64,000 bases of DNA, taken from Nitrospinaceae bacterium (GTDB lineage: Bacteria; Nitrospinota; Nitrospinia; Nitrospinales; Nitrospinaceae). Both the position numbers and the translations under genes were made by a program. Positions 17,096-25,906 of the stretch are shown piece by piece; position 1 is the first letter of the stretch, and every line of letters starts with the position of its first letter. The DNA lies in the NCBI GenBank assembly GCA_029261535.1, contig JAJDBF010000038.1:114013-178012 (forward strand), read 5' to 3'. Under the pieces are notes generated by a model. It made no database searches. It was not told where the DNA came from and was given only the letters and a program-made list of their open reading frames with translations.

Positions 17096-19081
17096 ATGTT
17101 TAGTACGAAATTTAAAAAGCTCCAGGCATTGCCTTTCGCCATGTTTCTGGCGTTGACTGTATTTGCGGTCAATGGCTTGATGGCGGATGTTGCGAGTGCT
17201 AAGGAGGTCTTTGCGGAACAGGCTTTTGCGGAACAGGCGTTCGCGAAAGAGGTTCTGGCAGAGGAAGGTGCTGAAGGCGAAGGCGAAGGCGAGCCGGCTA
17301 TCGAATGGAGCCAGGACGTTTTCTATAAAGACTGGGAGGGTAATCCTCTGAAAGGTCCGGTAAGTGGGGCTCCCGCGCCGGATCTTGGTCCGAATGACTA
17401 TAACAAATACGATTTCGCGCCGAGCCGGATTCTGCTGTGGGTTGCCAATCAGCAGCATCTTTACTTTGGTAGTTTCGTGCTGGCGGTTCCGATCTTCTGT
17501 ATGTTGATCGAGTTTATCGGAATCCGCACCAAGGAAAGCGATCCTGTGTTGTCCGAGAAGTATGATCGGCTGGCACATGATCTGATGAAGATTTCGCTGA
17601 CGGCTTACTCTTGGACTGCGATCCTCGGGGGTGTTCTGCTTTTTACCTTCATTACGCTGTTTCCTGGGTTCTTTAAATACATGGCGGGTATCTTCCGCCC
17701 GGTAATGCACGTCTATGCTCTCATGTTCCTGGCTGAAAGTGGCGTTCTCTACGTTTACTACTATGGTTGGGATCGAATGAAAGACGATCAATTCCTGAAA
17801 TGGATTCATTGTTCGCTGTCGGTTCTGTTGAATCTCATTGGTACGGTTCTGATGTATCTGGCGAATTCCTGGGCGACCTTCATGCAGGCACCGGGTGGAA
17901 TTGATGAGCAAGGGCGTTTTCTCGGAAATATCTGGCACGTGATTCACTCGACATTGTGGAACCCGGTGGGGGTGCATCGCATCCTGGGTAACATCGTGTT
18001 CGGTGGTGGTATTGTTGGTGCCTACGCGGCCTACCATTACTTGAGTGCCAAAACGCCTGAAGAAAAAGCGCATTACGACTGGGTTTGTTATATCGCGATG
18101 TTCATCGCTATCTTTGGTCTGATTCCCCTGCCGTTTGCAGGGTATTGGCTGATGAAGGAAGTGTATGCATTCCGTCAGCAGATGGGGATTACGCTTATGG
18201 GCGGTATCATGGCGTGGCTCTTCATTATTCAGGCGGTTATGATCGGGCTGCTGTTCTTCGGGGCCAATTCGTATCTGCATAACTCGATGGCGAGGGTGCG
18301 CGGTTCGCACCGGTACATGAAGTATTGTAAATACATGGTGCTCGTCCTGATCGTATGTTTTACGGCCTGGATGACACCTCATACCATCGTGATGACGCCT
18401 GCGGAATTGAAAGCGATGGGGGGTGCTCAGCATCCGGTAGTCGGTCACTTTGGGGTGATGTCGGCCAAGAACACGGCTGTGAACCTCATGATAACGACCA
18501 CGATTTTCTGTTTCCTTCTGTATCAGAGGGCGAATAAGAAGATTACAGTCAAGTGGGCCTACATCGGAAACTGCTGGCTCACCGCCATCTTTGTGGGTGC
18601 CGCATGTAACATCGTTTACCTGGGTGTGTATGGTTACTTCCTGCCAGCCAACCAGCGTGTTGGTCTGTCGGTGCCGCAGGTAACCACAACCCTCACTACC
18701 CTGTTCGCCGGTACGGCGATCAACATCTCCATGTTCAAGGATTCAGAGTCCTATGGTGATATTGAATGGGGGACTCAATCACGGGTTGGAACGTACGCCA
18801 TTTTCCTTCTGGCTATTTCCTTCACCTGGCTGATGGGTCTCATGGGTTACATCCGCTCTGCCGTCCGTCTGTTCTGGCATGTCACCGAGGTATTGCGTGA
18901 CAATGGTCCGGACGCTTACACCCTGACTATCGGTGAGGCAGGCAAAATGTTGACATTTAACGCCCTGTTTGTCTGGGTGCAGTTTGGGATTGTCTTCTGG
19001 GTCGGTAGTCTGACCGGTAAGAAGAAAGTTGAGAGTGCCGCTCCTCAAGGAGTTCCGGTGCCTGCTCAGCAACAGCAGTAG
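17096..19081 (+). CDS. Cytochrome bd-like oxidase subunit I with signal peptide
   Basis: 661 residues with a signal peptide to about residue 35 (AFAs-like DVASA), a short Ala/Glu repeat (residues 36-66), then about 13 hydrophobic helices. CydA-like marks are H121 in QQHLYFG (heme ligand region), E214 in FLAESGVLYVYYYGWDRM, ANSW at 257-260, H294 in VGVHRILGN, and GYWLMKEV at 349-356. Only about 45 residues separate the H294 helix from GYWLMKEV, so the quinol-binding Q loop of CydA seems absent. No CydB gene follows. I infer a membrane oxidase or electron-transfer subunit fed by the cytochromes c next to it. bd-like oxidases have been proposed in nitrite oxidisers. Oxygen reduction is not proven. 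Confidence 0.8.
   Translation: MFSTKFKKLQALPFAMFLALTVFAVNGLMADVASAKEVFAEQAFAEQAFAKEVLAEEGAEGEGEGEPAIEWSQDVFYKDWEGNPLKGPVSGAPAPDLGPNDYNKYDFAPSRILLWVANQQHLYFGSFVLAVPIFCMLIEFIGIRTKESDPVLSEKYDRLAHDLMKISLTAYSWTAILGGVLLFTFITLFPGFFKYMAGIFRPVMHVYALMFLAESGVLYVYYYGWDRMKDDQFLKWIHCSLSVLLNLIGTVLMYLANSWATFMQAPGGIDEQGRFLGNIWHVIHSTLWNPVGVHRILGNIVFGGGIVGAYAAYHYLSAKTPEEKAHYDWVCYIAMFIAIFGLIPLPFAGYWLMKEVYAFRQQMGITLMGGIMAWLFIIQAVMIGLLFFGANSYLHNSMARVRGSHRYMKYCKYMVLVLIVCFTAWMTPHTIVMTPAELKAMGGAQHPVVGHFGVMSAKNTAVNLMITTTIFCFLLYQRANKKITVKWAYIGNCWLTAIFVGAACNIVYLGVYGYFLPANQRVGLSVPQVTTTLTTLFAGTAINISMFKDSESYGDIEWGTQSRVGTYAIFLLAISFTWLMGLMGYIRSAVRLFWHVTEVLRDNGPDAYTLTIGEAGKMLTFNALFVWVQFGIVFWVGSLTGKKKVESAAPQGVPVPAQQQQ
17212..17247 (+). 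repeat. Short tandem repeat after the signal peptide
   Basis: GCGGAACAGGC(T/G)TT(T/C) recurs with a 15-base period and encodes AFAEQAFAEQAFAKE between the signal peptide and the first helix of the bd-like protein. Confidence 0.6.
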
Positions 19082-19131
19082 GGACTTACTGATCCATTAG
19101 CTTTTGGCTTATCTAGAGAGGAGATAGAGGA

Positions 19132-20478
19132 ATGCTTCCAGAGCAACAGGACATATTGTGGACATTCGTTACCTTGTTATTCACGGTGTTCTCAATCTTG
19201 GTTTTTATTAACGTGATTAAGAACTGCCGGGCGCGTCCGGGGGTGAATGCTCAGAAATGGGGGATCGTATTCGGTGCTTTCATTTTGTTGAGTTTGTATC
19301 AAACCAACGAGATGTTTAGCCTGAATCAGCAGGAGCAGTTGGGGTATGTGGGAAATCAGGTGCTGACAGTGTTTTTCATTCTGTTGACTTGGGGGATATT
19401 CTTCAAGGGAGAGAATATTGAAAGTCAGTCGCCTCCGCTAATCAGAGTGGCTTTCTTCTATTCCACCATTTCCATTCTGCTTGCCGGGTACACCAACTGG
19501 TTGCCTCAGCAGCGGTCAGATCCTCCACCCAAAGCGGTTGCGTTTACCGGTGAGGTGACGATGGAGGAGTACGCCGATATGGGGAAGGTGATCGTTTTCG
19601 GTGCGAAACAGGTTGCTGGTCAGAAGTCGATCGGGAAGGGGCAGTGCCCACTGTGTCATACGTTTGATCCGGGTGACAACATTGGTCGATGTCCGAATCT
19701 GTTTGGTGTTGAAGAGCGCAGTCATACCCGCATCAAGGAAGACCGTTACCTGAACAGTCCGATCGCTATTGGCGAGAAGGATGGCCCCTCCGGGATTATC
19801 AAGGGTAAACCTGATGAGATACCGGAAGAGTATCGACGTGATGGGTCTCCGGACCTGATCGGTGAGGATTACCTGCGGGAATCCCTCATGTGCCCTTCCT
19901 GTTATGTGGTGGTTTCCTACGGTAAGGCCGGTGATACGGTTAGTCCCATGCCGCTCATCCATAAGCCGCCGATCAGCTTGAGTAAGTTTGAGTTGAATTC
20001 GGTCATCACCTGGTTGCAGGCGAAAGACACGCCAGGGGAATTTTCCAAGGTAACGGTGCCATTGCCTTCTCCGGATGATACGGCCTCGGAAGAGCCAGCA
20101 GTTGATGGCGGAGAAGCTCCGATCTTTGCAACTGGAACCGAAACTCCTGAGGAAATCGTCAATTTGATGGGTTGTCCGCTGTGCCACACCATTCCTGGTG
20201 TTGAGGGTGCGGTGGGTGAGCTGGGTCCAAAGTTGCATGAAAAAATCAACGCTCCAAATCGTATTAAAGATGCTCGTTATGAAGGGTCGGCTAAAACCAC
20301 CCAGGAATATGTTCGAGAATCCATCCTCAACCCCAGTGCTTATGTGGTGATGAATGAGGAGGAGGGCGAACTGTTTCCGGATGGTGTCATGCCAGCCGAC
20401 TTTGGTAGCAAGTTGTCTATTAATGCGTTGAATAAACTAGTGGAATTCATTAGTAATACTGAAGAATCAGGCTCCTAG
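19132..20478 (+). CDS. Membrane-anchored diheme cytochrome c
   Basis: 448 residues. Four hydrophobic helices fill residues 8-124, and the remainder should be periplasmic. Two heme c sites, C172PLCH176 and C348PLCH352, sit in two homologous domains. Each domain continues with a RES(L/I)..PS.YVV...MP segment that gives a likely distal methionine. In the first domain this segment reads MCPSCY, a CxxC without histidine. The ribosome binding site GAGAGGAGATAGAGG precedes the ATG. The position, 50 bases after the bd-like gene and 18 before the next cytochrome, implies one complex. I infer it passes electrons to or from the bd-like subunit. Confidence 0.85.
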   Translation: MLPEQQDILWTFVTLLFTVFSILVFINVIKNCRARPGVNAQKWGIVFGAFILLSLYQTNEMFSLNQQEQLGYVGNQVLTVFFILLTWGIFFKGENIESQSPPLIRVAFFYSTISILLAGYTNWLPQQRSDPPPKAVAFTGEVTMEEYADMGKVIVFGAKQVAGQKSIGKGQCPLCHTFDPGDNIGRCPNLFGVEERSHTRIKEDRYLNSPIAIGEKDGPSGIIKGKPDEIPEEYRRDGSPDLIGEDYLRESLMCPSCYVVVSYGKAGDTVSPMPLIHKPPISLSKFELNSVITWLQAKDTPGEFSKVTVPLPSPDDTASEEPAVDGGEAPIFATGTETPEEIVNLMGCPLCHTIPGVEGAVGELGPKLHEKINAPNRIKDARYEGSAKTTQEYVRESILNPSAYVVMNEEEGELFPDGVMPADFGSKLSINALNKLVEFISNTEESGS

Positions 20479-20496
20479 GTTAAGGAGAAGGACGAA

Positions 20497-21528
20497 ATGA
20501 ACAAAACTTTGTTAAGTTTCATCGTTACAGTAGGTGTTGCGGTCGCGCTCCATTTCGGGGTTAAGCCTATGTTCCTTGAAGGGGAGCCCACCATGTTTAT
20601 TAACCGATACGCCTTCTTTCTCTTGTTGGTGTTTTCGGTTGTTGGGATCAACCTGATTCTCCGGTTGTCGCCGGTCATGACCATGAAGGCGGCTTATATC
20701 TGGGGGCTGGGGTTCTATTTTTACAATCCCTATCAGGCCGGTACCATTCTGACTCCGCCGATTCCGTGGACGCTGTTCATCACTTACATGATGCTGTGGA
20801 CCATCGGGACGTTCCTGTATATCTCTCAGGACAGAGACACGTTTGCAGAGTTCAGAGGCCCCATCGTGAAGACGGTCACGGGCGAGTATAAAATTGCCCG
20901 CTATATTGTATTTGCACTCCTGCCAGTGATGGTAGGTTGGGGAACTTACAATTTCATCTATCCTTCGTATCCTGAGCCGGTTGAGTTGCGTACGGTACAT
21001 CCCGCACCACCTGCAACCACCAAGGTGCACGGGAAAACATACGCGCTGGAAGGATTGCAAAACCCTTTCCGCGTGGATGAGCAGGACAATTACTATGAAG
21101 GTGGTACCCAGCTTCCGGTTGAGGGTAAGTTTCCCTTTATTGATGCGGAATCGGTTGAATACATTAAGTATGTGACCGAGGGTGGAACCGTCTTCTTTCA
21201 GAATTGTCATTATTGTCATGGCGACCAATTGAACGGCCTTGGGATGTTCTCCCATGTGTTCAACCCGACCCCGGCGAACTTTGTCGACCCGGGAACTATC
21301 GCCATGCTCCGAGAATCATTCCTGTTCTGGCGGGTGTCAAAAGGTGGTCCTGGACTGCCCAATGAGTCCACCCCCTGGTCTTCTGCGATGCCCCCTTGGG
21401 AAGAGCATTTGACAACGGAACAAATCTGGAAAGTCGTCCTGTTTGAATACTGGTACACAGGATGGCATCCGCGTACTTTCGATGAAGAATCATCATCTGG
21501 TGGTGAAGAAGGTGGCGGCGGTCATTAA
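20497..21528 (+). CDS. Membrane-anchored monoheme cytochrome c
   Basis: 343 residues with about five hydrophobic segments in residues 1-155, followed by a periplasmic domain with one heme site C237HYCH241. A likely distal methionine is in WSSAMPPWEEHLT. The domain order (membrane part, then cytochrome) parallels the preceding protein but the sequences differ. RBS AGGAGAAGG lies just before the ATG. The C-terminus ends in a Gly/Glu/His run. Third gene of the operon; probably an electron carrier within the same membrane complex. No catalytic motif is recognised. Confidence 0.83.
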   Translation: MNKTLLSFIVTVGVAVALHFGVKPMFLEGEPTMFINRYAFFLLLVFSVVGINLILRLSPVMTMKAAYIWGLGFYFYNPYQAGTILTPPIPWTLFITYMMLWTIGTFLYISQDRDTFAEFRGPIVKTVTGEYKIARYIVFALLPVMVGWGTYNFIYPSYPEPVELRTVHPAPPATTKVHGKTYALEGLQNPFRVDEQDNYYEGGTQLPVEGKFPFIDAESVEYIKYVTEGGTVFFQNCHYCHGDQLNGLGMFSHVFNPTPANFVDPGTIAMLRESFLFWRVSKGGPGLPNESTPWSSAMPPWEEHLTTEQIWKVVLFEYWYTGWHPRTFDEESSSGGEEGGGGH

Positions 21529-21579
21529 CCTGAACTTTAACTCTGTTACCAATTCAAATAGGGACCTAAAGAGGCAATC

Positions 21580-23313
21580 ATGACAATTAACAAAAAATCA
21601 TTCAAACCGGTTCTTGGTTTCCTGGGGATGGCATTGATGCTGATCCTTCCCTCGATAGTTCTGGCGGGAGTGCCAGAGCCTATCCAGAAGGATAAACTTG
21701 AACACGGTAAAAAGGTTTACTTCAAAAGGTGTGTCTGGTGTCACGGGGTTGAAGGTGGCGGTGATGGTCCCTCAGCGGATCGTCTGTTCACTCGGCCGCG
21801 TAACTTCATCCAGGGAACTTTCAAGATTCGCTGGACGGACTCCGGTCAGTTACCGCGTGACATTGATCTGGAGACCACCATCAAGAACGGCCTTCCTGGA
21901 TCGGCGATGCCGGCTTGGGGCGAAGTTCTTTCCGATACCGACATCAAAGCAGTTGTCCAGTTCGTCAAGTCTCTGGTGCAGGATCGTGATTTCGTGGACG
22001 AAGATGAGGATATGGACCTGATGGATTTCGGTGGTCATCAAAACGGTGCCAATCCCTGGGGTTCTGTTGGACCGTATTACCTCGGCATTCCTGACGAAGC
22101 GATCACGGCTGGTAAAGACATCTTTATCAAAAACAAATGTTTCGAGTGTCACGGTGGTGAAGGCCGCGGCGATGGTAACCCGACCATGAAAGATGATTGG
22201 GGATTTCCTATCGTTGCCGCAGACTGGCAACAGTGCTGGAATTTCCGGGGCAGTCGTCGTGATGCATTCGATCCTTTCAACATTGTTCGGACGATCTCCA
22301 CCGGAATCAACGGCACTCCAATGCCTAACTTCCGTGAAAAGATCACCCCTGAAGAACGTTGGAAACTCGCGGCATTCGTTAATTCACTTTGTCCCAGGAA
22401 GAAAATTGATCCCTTGGTCAACAAGCCGATCACTGACTTCCTGATTAAATCCAAGTACACCAAAGGCCCGGTTGTCCCCAACATGGATGATGCCATGTGG
22501 CAGGCACCTGAGTCTGACAATCGCCTTCCAGGGCTGGAACGCTCAGAGGAATACGTCACAAATGGTGGCGATCAATACTGGCATTACATCGCTATGGGTG
22601 GTCAGATTACCCGTGGTGAGCGAAACTTCAAACCTAAAGTAGATAACCTCTGGGTTATGTCCCGCTGGTCTGAAGAGGAAAATGCCATCTACTACCTGGT
22701 GGAATTCCACAACCGCTTCCTGTCCACTGATCCAGAATTTCCTGACGGAATTGCCATGCAATGGCCGGGGCAGTTGGAAGATCTGTTTGGCGCGGAAAAG
22801 CCTTATTTCATCTATGGCGATTCCAAGAAGCCGGTTGATGTCTGGAAAGCCAACTTCATGGTCAAAGACTACAATCCAACCAACGCACCAAAAGCTGAAG
22901 GTTATGATCTTGATGTCAGTGTGCAGGAGTTGGTCGGGCTTGGCTTTGATGCGGTTTCTGAGAAAGAAACACCGGGTGGTGTTGAAATTGTTCAGTCCAA
23001 GTTCCATCAGGGTCGCGTTAAGGTGATGTTCAAACGCTCTCTGACAACTGAAAACCCGGACAAGACGGACGTACAGATTCCGGTAGCCACATACATACCG
23101 GTTTCTTTCTTCCAGTGGTCGGGTTGGGACAAGGAGCACGATGAGCACATGGCGATCTCCACATGGGTTTACACCATTCTGGAGCCAGCTCTGCCAGCAT
23201 CTCTGAACTACATGCCTCCTATCATGGCAGTTGCCTTCTTTGGTTTTCAAATGTGGCTGGTTCGCATGACCAAGCGTACCCGTCAGATGGTGAAAGATGG
23301 CACTTGGAAGTAG
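21580..23313 (+). CDS. Diheme protein with ethylbenzene-dehydrogenase-gamma-like domain
   Basis: 577 residues. A signal peptide runs to about residue 29 (VLAG), followed by two cytochrome c domains with C51VWCH55 and C187FECH191 and candidate distal methionines in SAMPAWGE and TPMPNFRE. Residues about 295-545 resemble the heme-b-binding gamma-subunit fold of DMSO-reductase-family enzymes (start WQAPES..., VDNLWVMSRWSEEENAIYYLVEFHN). A hydrophobic helix near residues 548-568 (PPIMAVAFFGFQMWLV) anchors the C-terminus. Similar cytochrome-fused gamma-like proteins have been proposed as NxrC in nitrite oxidisers, but no nxrA/nxrB is in this window. It closes the four-gene operon. Confidence 0.8.
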   Translation: MTINKKSFKPVLGFLGMALMLILPSIVLAGVPEPIQKDKLEHGKKVYFKRCVWCHGVEGGGDGPSADRLFTRPRNFIQGTFKIRWTDSGQLPRDIDLETTIKNGLPGSAMPAWGEVLSDTDIKAVVQFVKSLVQDRDFVDEDEDMDLMDFGGHQNGANPWGSVGPYYLGIPDEAITAGKDIFIKNKCFECHGGEGRGDGNPTMKDDWGFPIVAADWQQCWNFRGSRRDAFDPFNIVRTISTGINGTPMPNFREKITPEERWKLAAFVNSLCPRKKIDPLVNKPITDFLIKSKYTKGPVVPNMDDAMWQAPESDNRLPGLERSEEYVTNGGDQYWHYIAMGGQITRGERNFKPKVDNLWVMSRWSEEENAIYYLVEFHNRFLSTDPEFPDGIAMQWPGQLEDLFGAEKPYFIYGDSKKPVDVWKANFMVKDYNPTNAPKAEGYDLDVSVQELVGLGFDAVSEKETPGGVEIVQSKFHQGRVKVMFKRSLTTENPDKTDVQIPVATYIPVSFFQWSGWDKEHDEHMAISTWVYTILEPALPASLNYMPPIMAVAFFGFQMWLVRMTKRTRQMVKDGTWK

Positions 23314-23358
23314 TAAATGAAAGTAAAATGAAGTGACTTTCTAAGTCATTACATATAG

Positions 23359-23391
23359 AAAGGCCCGCCTGAAAAGGCGGGCCTTTTTTTT
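23359..23391 (+). terminator. Rho-independent terminator of the bd-like/cytochrome operon
   Basis: Twelve-pair perfect stem AAAGGCCCGCCT-GAAA-AGGCGGGCCTTT followed by a T-run. It is the strongest terminator in the window. Confidence 0.95.
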
Positions 23392-23399
23392 ATGTTTTT

Positions 23400-23967
23400 T
23401 TAAAGATTTTAATTGATTGTGGTTTTGAACCGGTCGAGAGGTTTGAATAACTCAAAAATCAAAGTCCAAGGCGAGATTCTTCGTCACCCTTCGGGTTCCT
23501 CAGAATGACATGCGGAGGTTCTTGGTGTTAAGAGGCTGTCCTCTCCTGATCCTAATGGCATTGCAAAGCCTCAAAGTGTCCTGAGCCTCTGTCGAAACGA
23601 GTGGGAGCTAGCATCTTGTGTCACTGCCGCCCTTCGACAAGCTCAGGGTGACAGTGAAAAAGCTAAAATAAAAGCTCCCCATGGCGAGGCGAGATTAGGA
23701 GCTTGTCTTGGACCTGTCGAAGGACGGACGCTCAGAATGACAGTGCGTTAATTTTATTTGTCACCCTGAGCTGATAGCCTGTCCTGAGCTTGTCGAAGGA
23801 AAGGGGGAGGTGCACCGCGCAACGGTTGGCGGTTCGGAGTTCCATCAGATATTCCCTCTTTAAAAGAGGGACGCGAAGCAGGGTGATTTGAACACCGTCT
23901 TTAAGTTGAAACTTCTTTAAGAACCCAGTATCTGATTGCGCAACACTTCCAAAATCCCCATGGTCTT
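23400..23967. repeat. Gap with dispersed intergenic repeat copies
   Basis: About 570 bases without a gene. Copies of the dispersed family lie at 23458-23510 (AAGTCCAAGGCGAGATTCTTCG ... TCAGAATGACA), 23621-23655 (CCCTTCGACAAGCTCAGGGTGACA) and 23712-23800 (GTCGAAGGACGGACGCTCAG ... CCTGAGCTTGTCGAAGG). Several are inverted relative to each other and could pair as long hairpins in RNA. Confidence 0.65.
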
Positions 23968-25344
23968 TTAGTGTTGAACTTTTGGTTTCAGGGATTGCAG
24001 TTTGTCGGCGGCTGTCTTGTCCATAGGATCCATCTCCAGAATCTTTTCGAGCTCACGGATCGCTTCTTTTTTCCGGTCAGATTTTAAATAGATTTCGTGT
24101 AATTTCCAATGAAGGGAGAGAAAATCGACCCCCCGCGTTCTGGCCGTGTTAAAGGTTTGTTCGGCTTTTTCATATTGTTTGAGACCAAACAGGCTGTTGC
24201 CCAGATTGAAATGGGCGATAGCGAATTCCGGATTGAGATCGATCGCGCGTCTTAAATGCGGGACAGCCTGCTCGAAACGTGTGACCTTGTTCAGTGCCGC
24301 TCCCAGGTTGGACAACCCTTGCACAAAATTCGGATAGACCATCAAAGCTTGTTTAAAATAATCGATGGCTTTTTCAGTTTGCCCTTTGCGGAAATACTGT
24401 CCTCCCAGGTTGGACAGGGCCTCCGGGAATTTTGGATTGGCCTTCACTAATTTTTCATATTCCGCGATAGCCCGGTCGGTCTGTCCCAATCCACGAAACG
24501 CTACAGCAAGGTCGTAGCGTGCTGGCAGGAACGATGCATCCTGCGCCAGGGCCTGCTGGTAAAGTCGCATGGCCTTTTCGGAATCCCCCAGCGCGTACAG
24601 TGCAAAATTGCCCTGGTAGTAGAGAGCTTCGGCAGAGGATTTGTCCTCTTTCCGCAGTTGAGCAAATGTTTTGGGTGATGACGGTTTCAGGTGTGGCTTA
24701 ACGTATTCGATGGGGAGGGCGAGGTTGATCGATCGGCCTTCAAGCGTGGCCATTCCAACCACCTTATGGTCCTTATCCAGCAGAGGCCCACCGCTGAAGC
24801 CTGGATCGAACGGAGTGCTGGTGTAGATAAAGGAAAAATCCGGCAGGGCCTGCGGCAGAACGTCGAGGACAAATCCGTGCGTCTGTACCAGAGGGCCGAT
24901 GAGTCCTTTTTCTTCTTTATGGACACCTTGCGAAGGAAACCCCAGGGCCGTGGTGTAATCGTATTCTTTAAGGGAGGAGCTGTCACCGATTTCCAGGGTT
25001 GAATAAAACCCCTTCTCCAGTTGCAGGATGGCCCAGTCCTGACGGCGATTGAGCGCGGTGACTCCCTGAGTGGTGACGCGTCGTCCATTCTGGAAAACCG
25101 CTTCTACCGTTTCTGCGTCCAGAATGACGTGATAATTGGTGATGAGCAAGCCGGTGGGCTCGGCAACAAATCCGGTGCCGGTACCGATGATCTTGCCGCC
25201 GGAATCTTTGGCGATGAGCAGAGCCAACGCGCCTTTGTTGATTTCAAAAGCCTGCACTCCAGTGAGGAGCTGAGCCCAGATCAGAGATGGGAGCGCAAGA
25301 AACCAAAAAGCCCGGCCTAAATTGGAATGCAATTCCCGCTTCAT
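23968..25344 (-). CDS. Trypsin-like (S1C) serine protease with C-terminal TPR repeats
   Basis: 458 residues from the ATG after AAAGGAGG (a TTG one codon earlier is possible). A signal peptide ends near VQAF. The protease domain has the triad H72 (ITNYHV), D103 (RRQDWAIL) and S184 (GFSGGPLL), as in DegP/HtrA. There is no PDZ domain; instead about five to six tetratricopeptide repeats fill residues about 230-455 (for example FPEALSNLGGQYFRKGQTEKA is typical). It is probably a periplasmic protease whose TPR part recruits a partner. It is transcribed alone on the minus strand. Confidence 0.9.
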   Translation of the reverse strand: MKRELHSNLGRAFWFLALPSLIWAQLLTGVQAFEINKGALALLIAKDSGGKIIGTGTGFVAEPTGLLITNYHVILDAETVEAVFQNGRRVTTQGVTALNRRQDWAILQLEKGFYSTLEIGDSSSLKEYDYTTALGFPSQGVHKEEKGLIGPLVQTHGFVLDVLPQALPDFSFIYTSTPFDPGFSGGPLLDKDHKVVGMATLEGRSINLALPIEYVKPHLKPSSPKTFAQLRKEDKSSAEALYYQGNFALYALGDSEKAMRLYQQALAQDASFLPARYDLAVAFRGLGQTDRAIAEYEKLVKANPKFPEALSNLGGQYFRKGQTEKAIDYFKQALMVYPNFVQGLSNLGAALNKVTRFEQAVPHLRRAIDLNPEFAIAHFNLGNSLFGLKQYEKAEQTFNTARTRGVDFLSLHWKLHEIYLKSDRKKEAIRELEKILEMDPMDKTAADKLQSLKPKVQH

Positions 25345-25389
25345 CAAGCCTCCTTTAACTTGTGGATCATTAGAATGGGGTCTTTAGAT

Positions 25390-25417
25390 TGTATAAGAGG
25401 GGCCGCCGGGAATACAA
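25390..25417 (-). promoter_or_regulatory. Predicted promoter of the S1C-TPR protease gene
   Basis: On the minus strand, -35 TTGTAT (25412-25417), 16-base spacer and -10 TATACA (25390-25395), about 45 bases before the start codon. Confidence 0.45.
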
Positions 25418-25445
25418 CTGAATTCAGGTGCCGGATGGACAGGGC

Positions 25446-25476
25446 AAAAAAAAAGCCCTCCCGTGAGGGAGGGCCT
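25446..25476 (-). terminator. Rho-independent terminator of the DUF4399 gene
   Basis: Minus strand GCCCTCCCTCACGGGAGGGC, a hairpin with CCCTCCC/GGGAGGG, followed by nine T. It lies 14 bases after the stop codon. Confidence 0.92.
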
Positions 25477-25489
25477 GGAAGAAGCGTGC

Positions 25490-25906
25490 TTATTTTACAG
25501 TGACATTAACTGTTGCGGTGATCGCAGGATCGTAAGGCACATGGTTGCCTTTGGCAAACAGAGTACTGATCTTGTGTTTACCGGCACTCAGCTTGATTTC
25601 CTTGCAGGTGGAGCCATCGCCCATGTGGATATGATGAGCGTCTTTTCCAATAGGCTTGCTCAGGTCAGCAGGCAAGTCGACATCTACCAAAATATGATGA
25701 TGTCCCTTGCCGTCATTGACACCTTTTTTAGCCGGCTCAACATCCACATCATCAACTGCCATACATACTTTAACAGGACTGGATACGGTGGTACCATCTG
25801 CCGGCTCCGTAATGGTGACAGAACCACCGCCTGCCTGGGCAGTAGATAATCCCAATACCAACAGGGAAACCGCAACGACGCTTGCTTTCAAAAAGAATTT
25901 CTTCAT
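25490..25906 (-). CDS. Secreted DUF4399 domain protein
   Basis: 138 residues. A signal peptide ends at AQAGG (about residue 25). The mature part matches DUF4399: VTITEPADGTTVSSPVKVCMAVDDVDVEPA, with a His-rich stretch KGHHHILVDVDLP, HHIHMGDGSTC and TLFAKGNHVPYDPAIT (full motifs at residues about 28-130). The family is found in periplasmic proteins of many Gram-negatives, and its ligand is unknown. The histidines suggest metal binding (inference). RBS AGGAGGAAG precedes the ATG. Monocistronic, with its own terminator. Confidence 0.87.
   Translation of the reverse strand: MKKFFLKASVVAVSLLVLGLSTAQAGGGSVTITEPADGTTVSSPVKVCMAVDDVDVEPAKKGVNDGKGHHHILVDVDLPADLSKPIGKDAHHIHMGDGSTCKEIKLSAGKHKISTLFAKGNHVPYDPAITATVNVTVK

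Noticed and set aside
17066..18448. 460-residue minus-strand frame inside the bd-like gene
   Set aside because: His/Arg/Gln-rich antisense translation of a membrane protein gene, no domain.
19885..19899. CPSCY in the diheme cytochrome as a third heme site
   Set aside because: Tyrosine replaces the heme-ligand histidine and the segment aligns with the distal-ligand region of the second domain.
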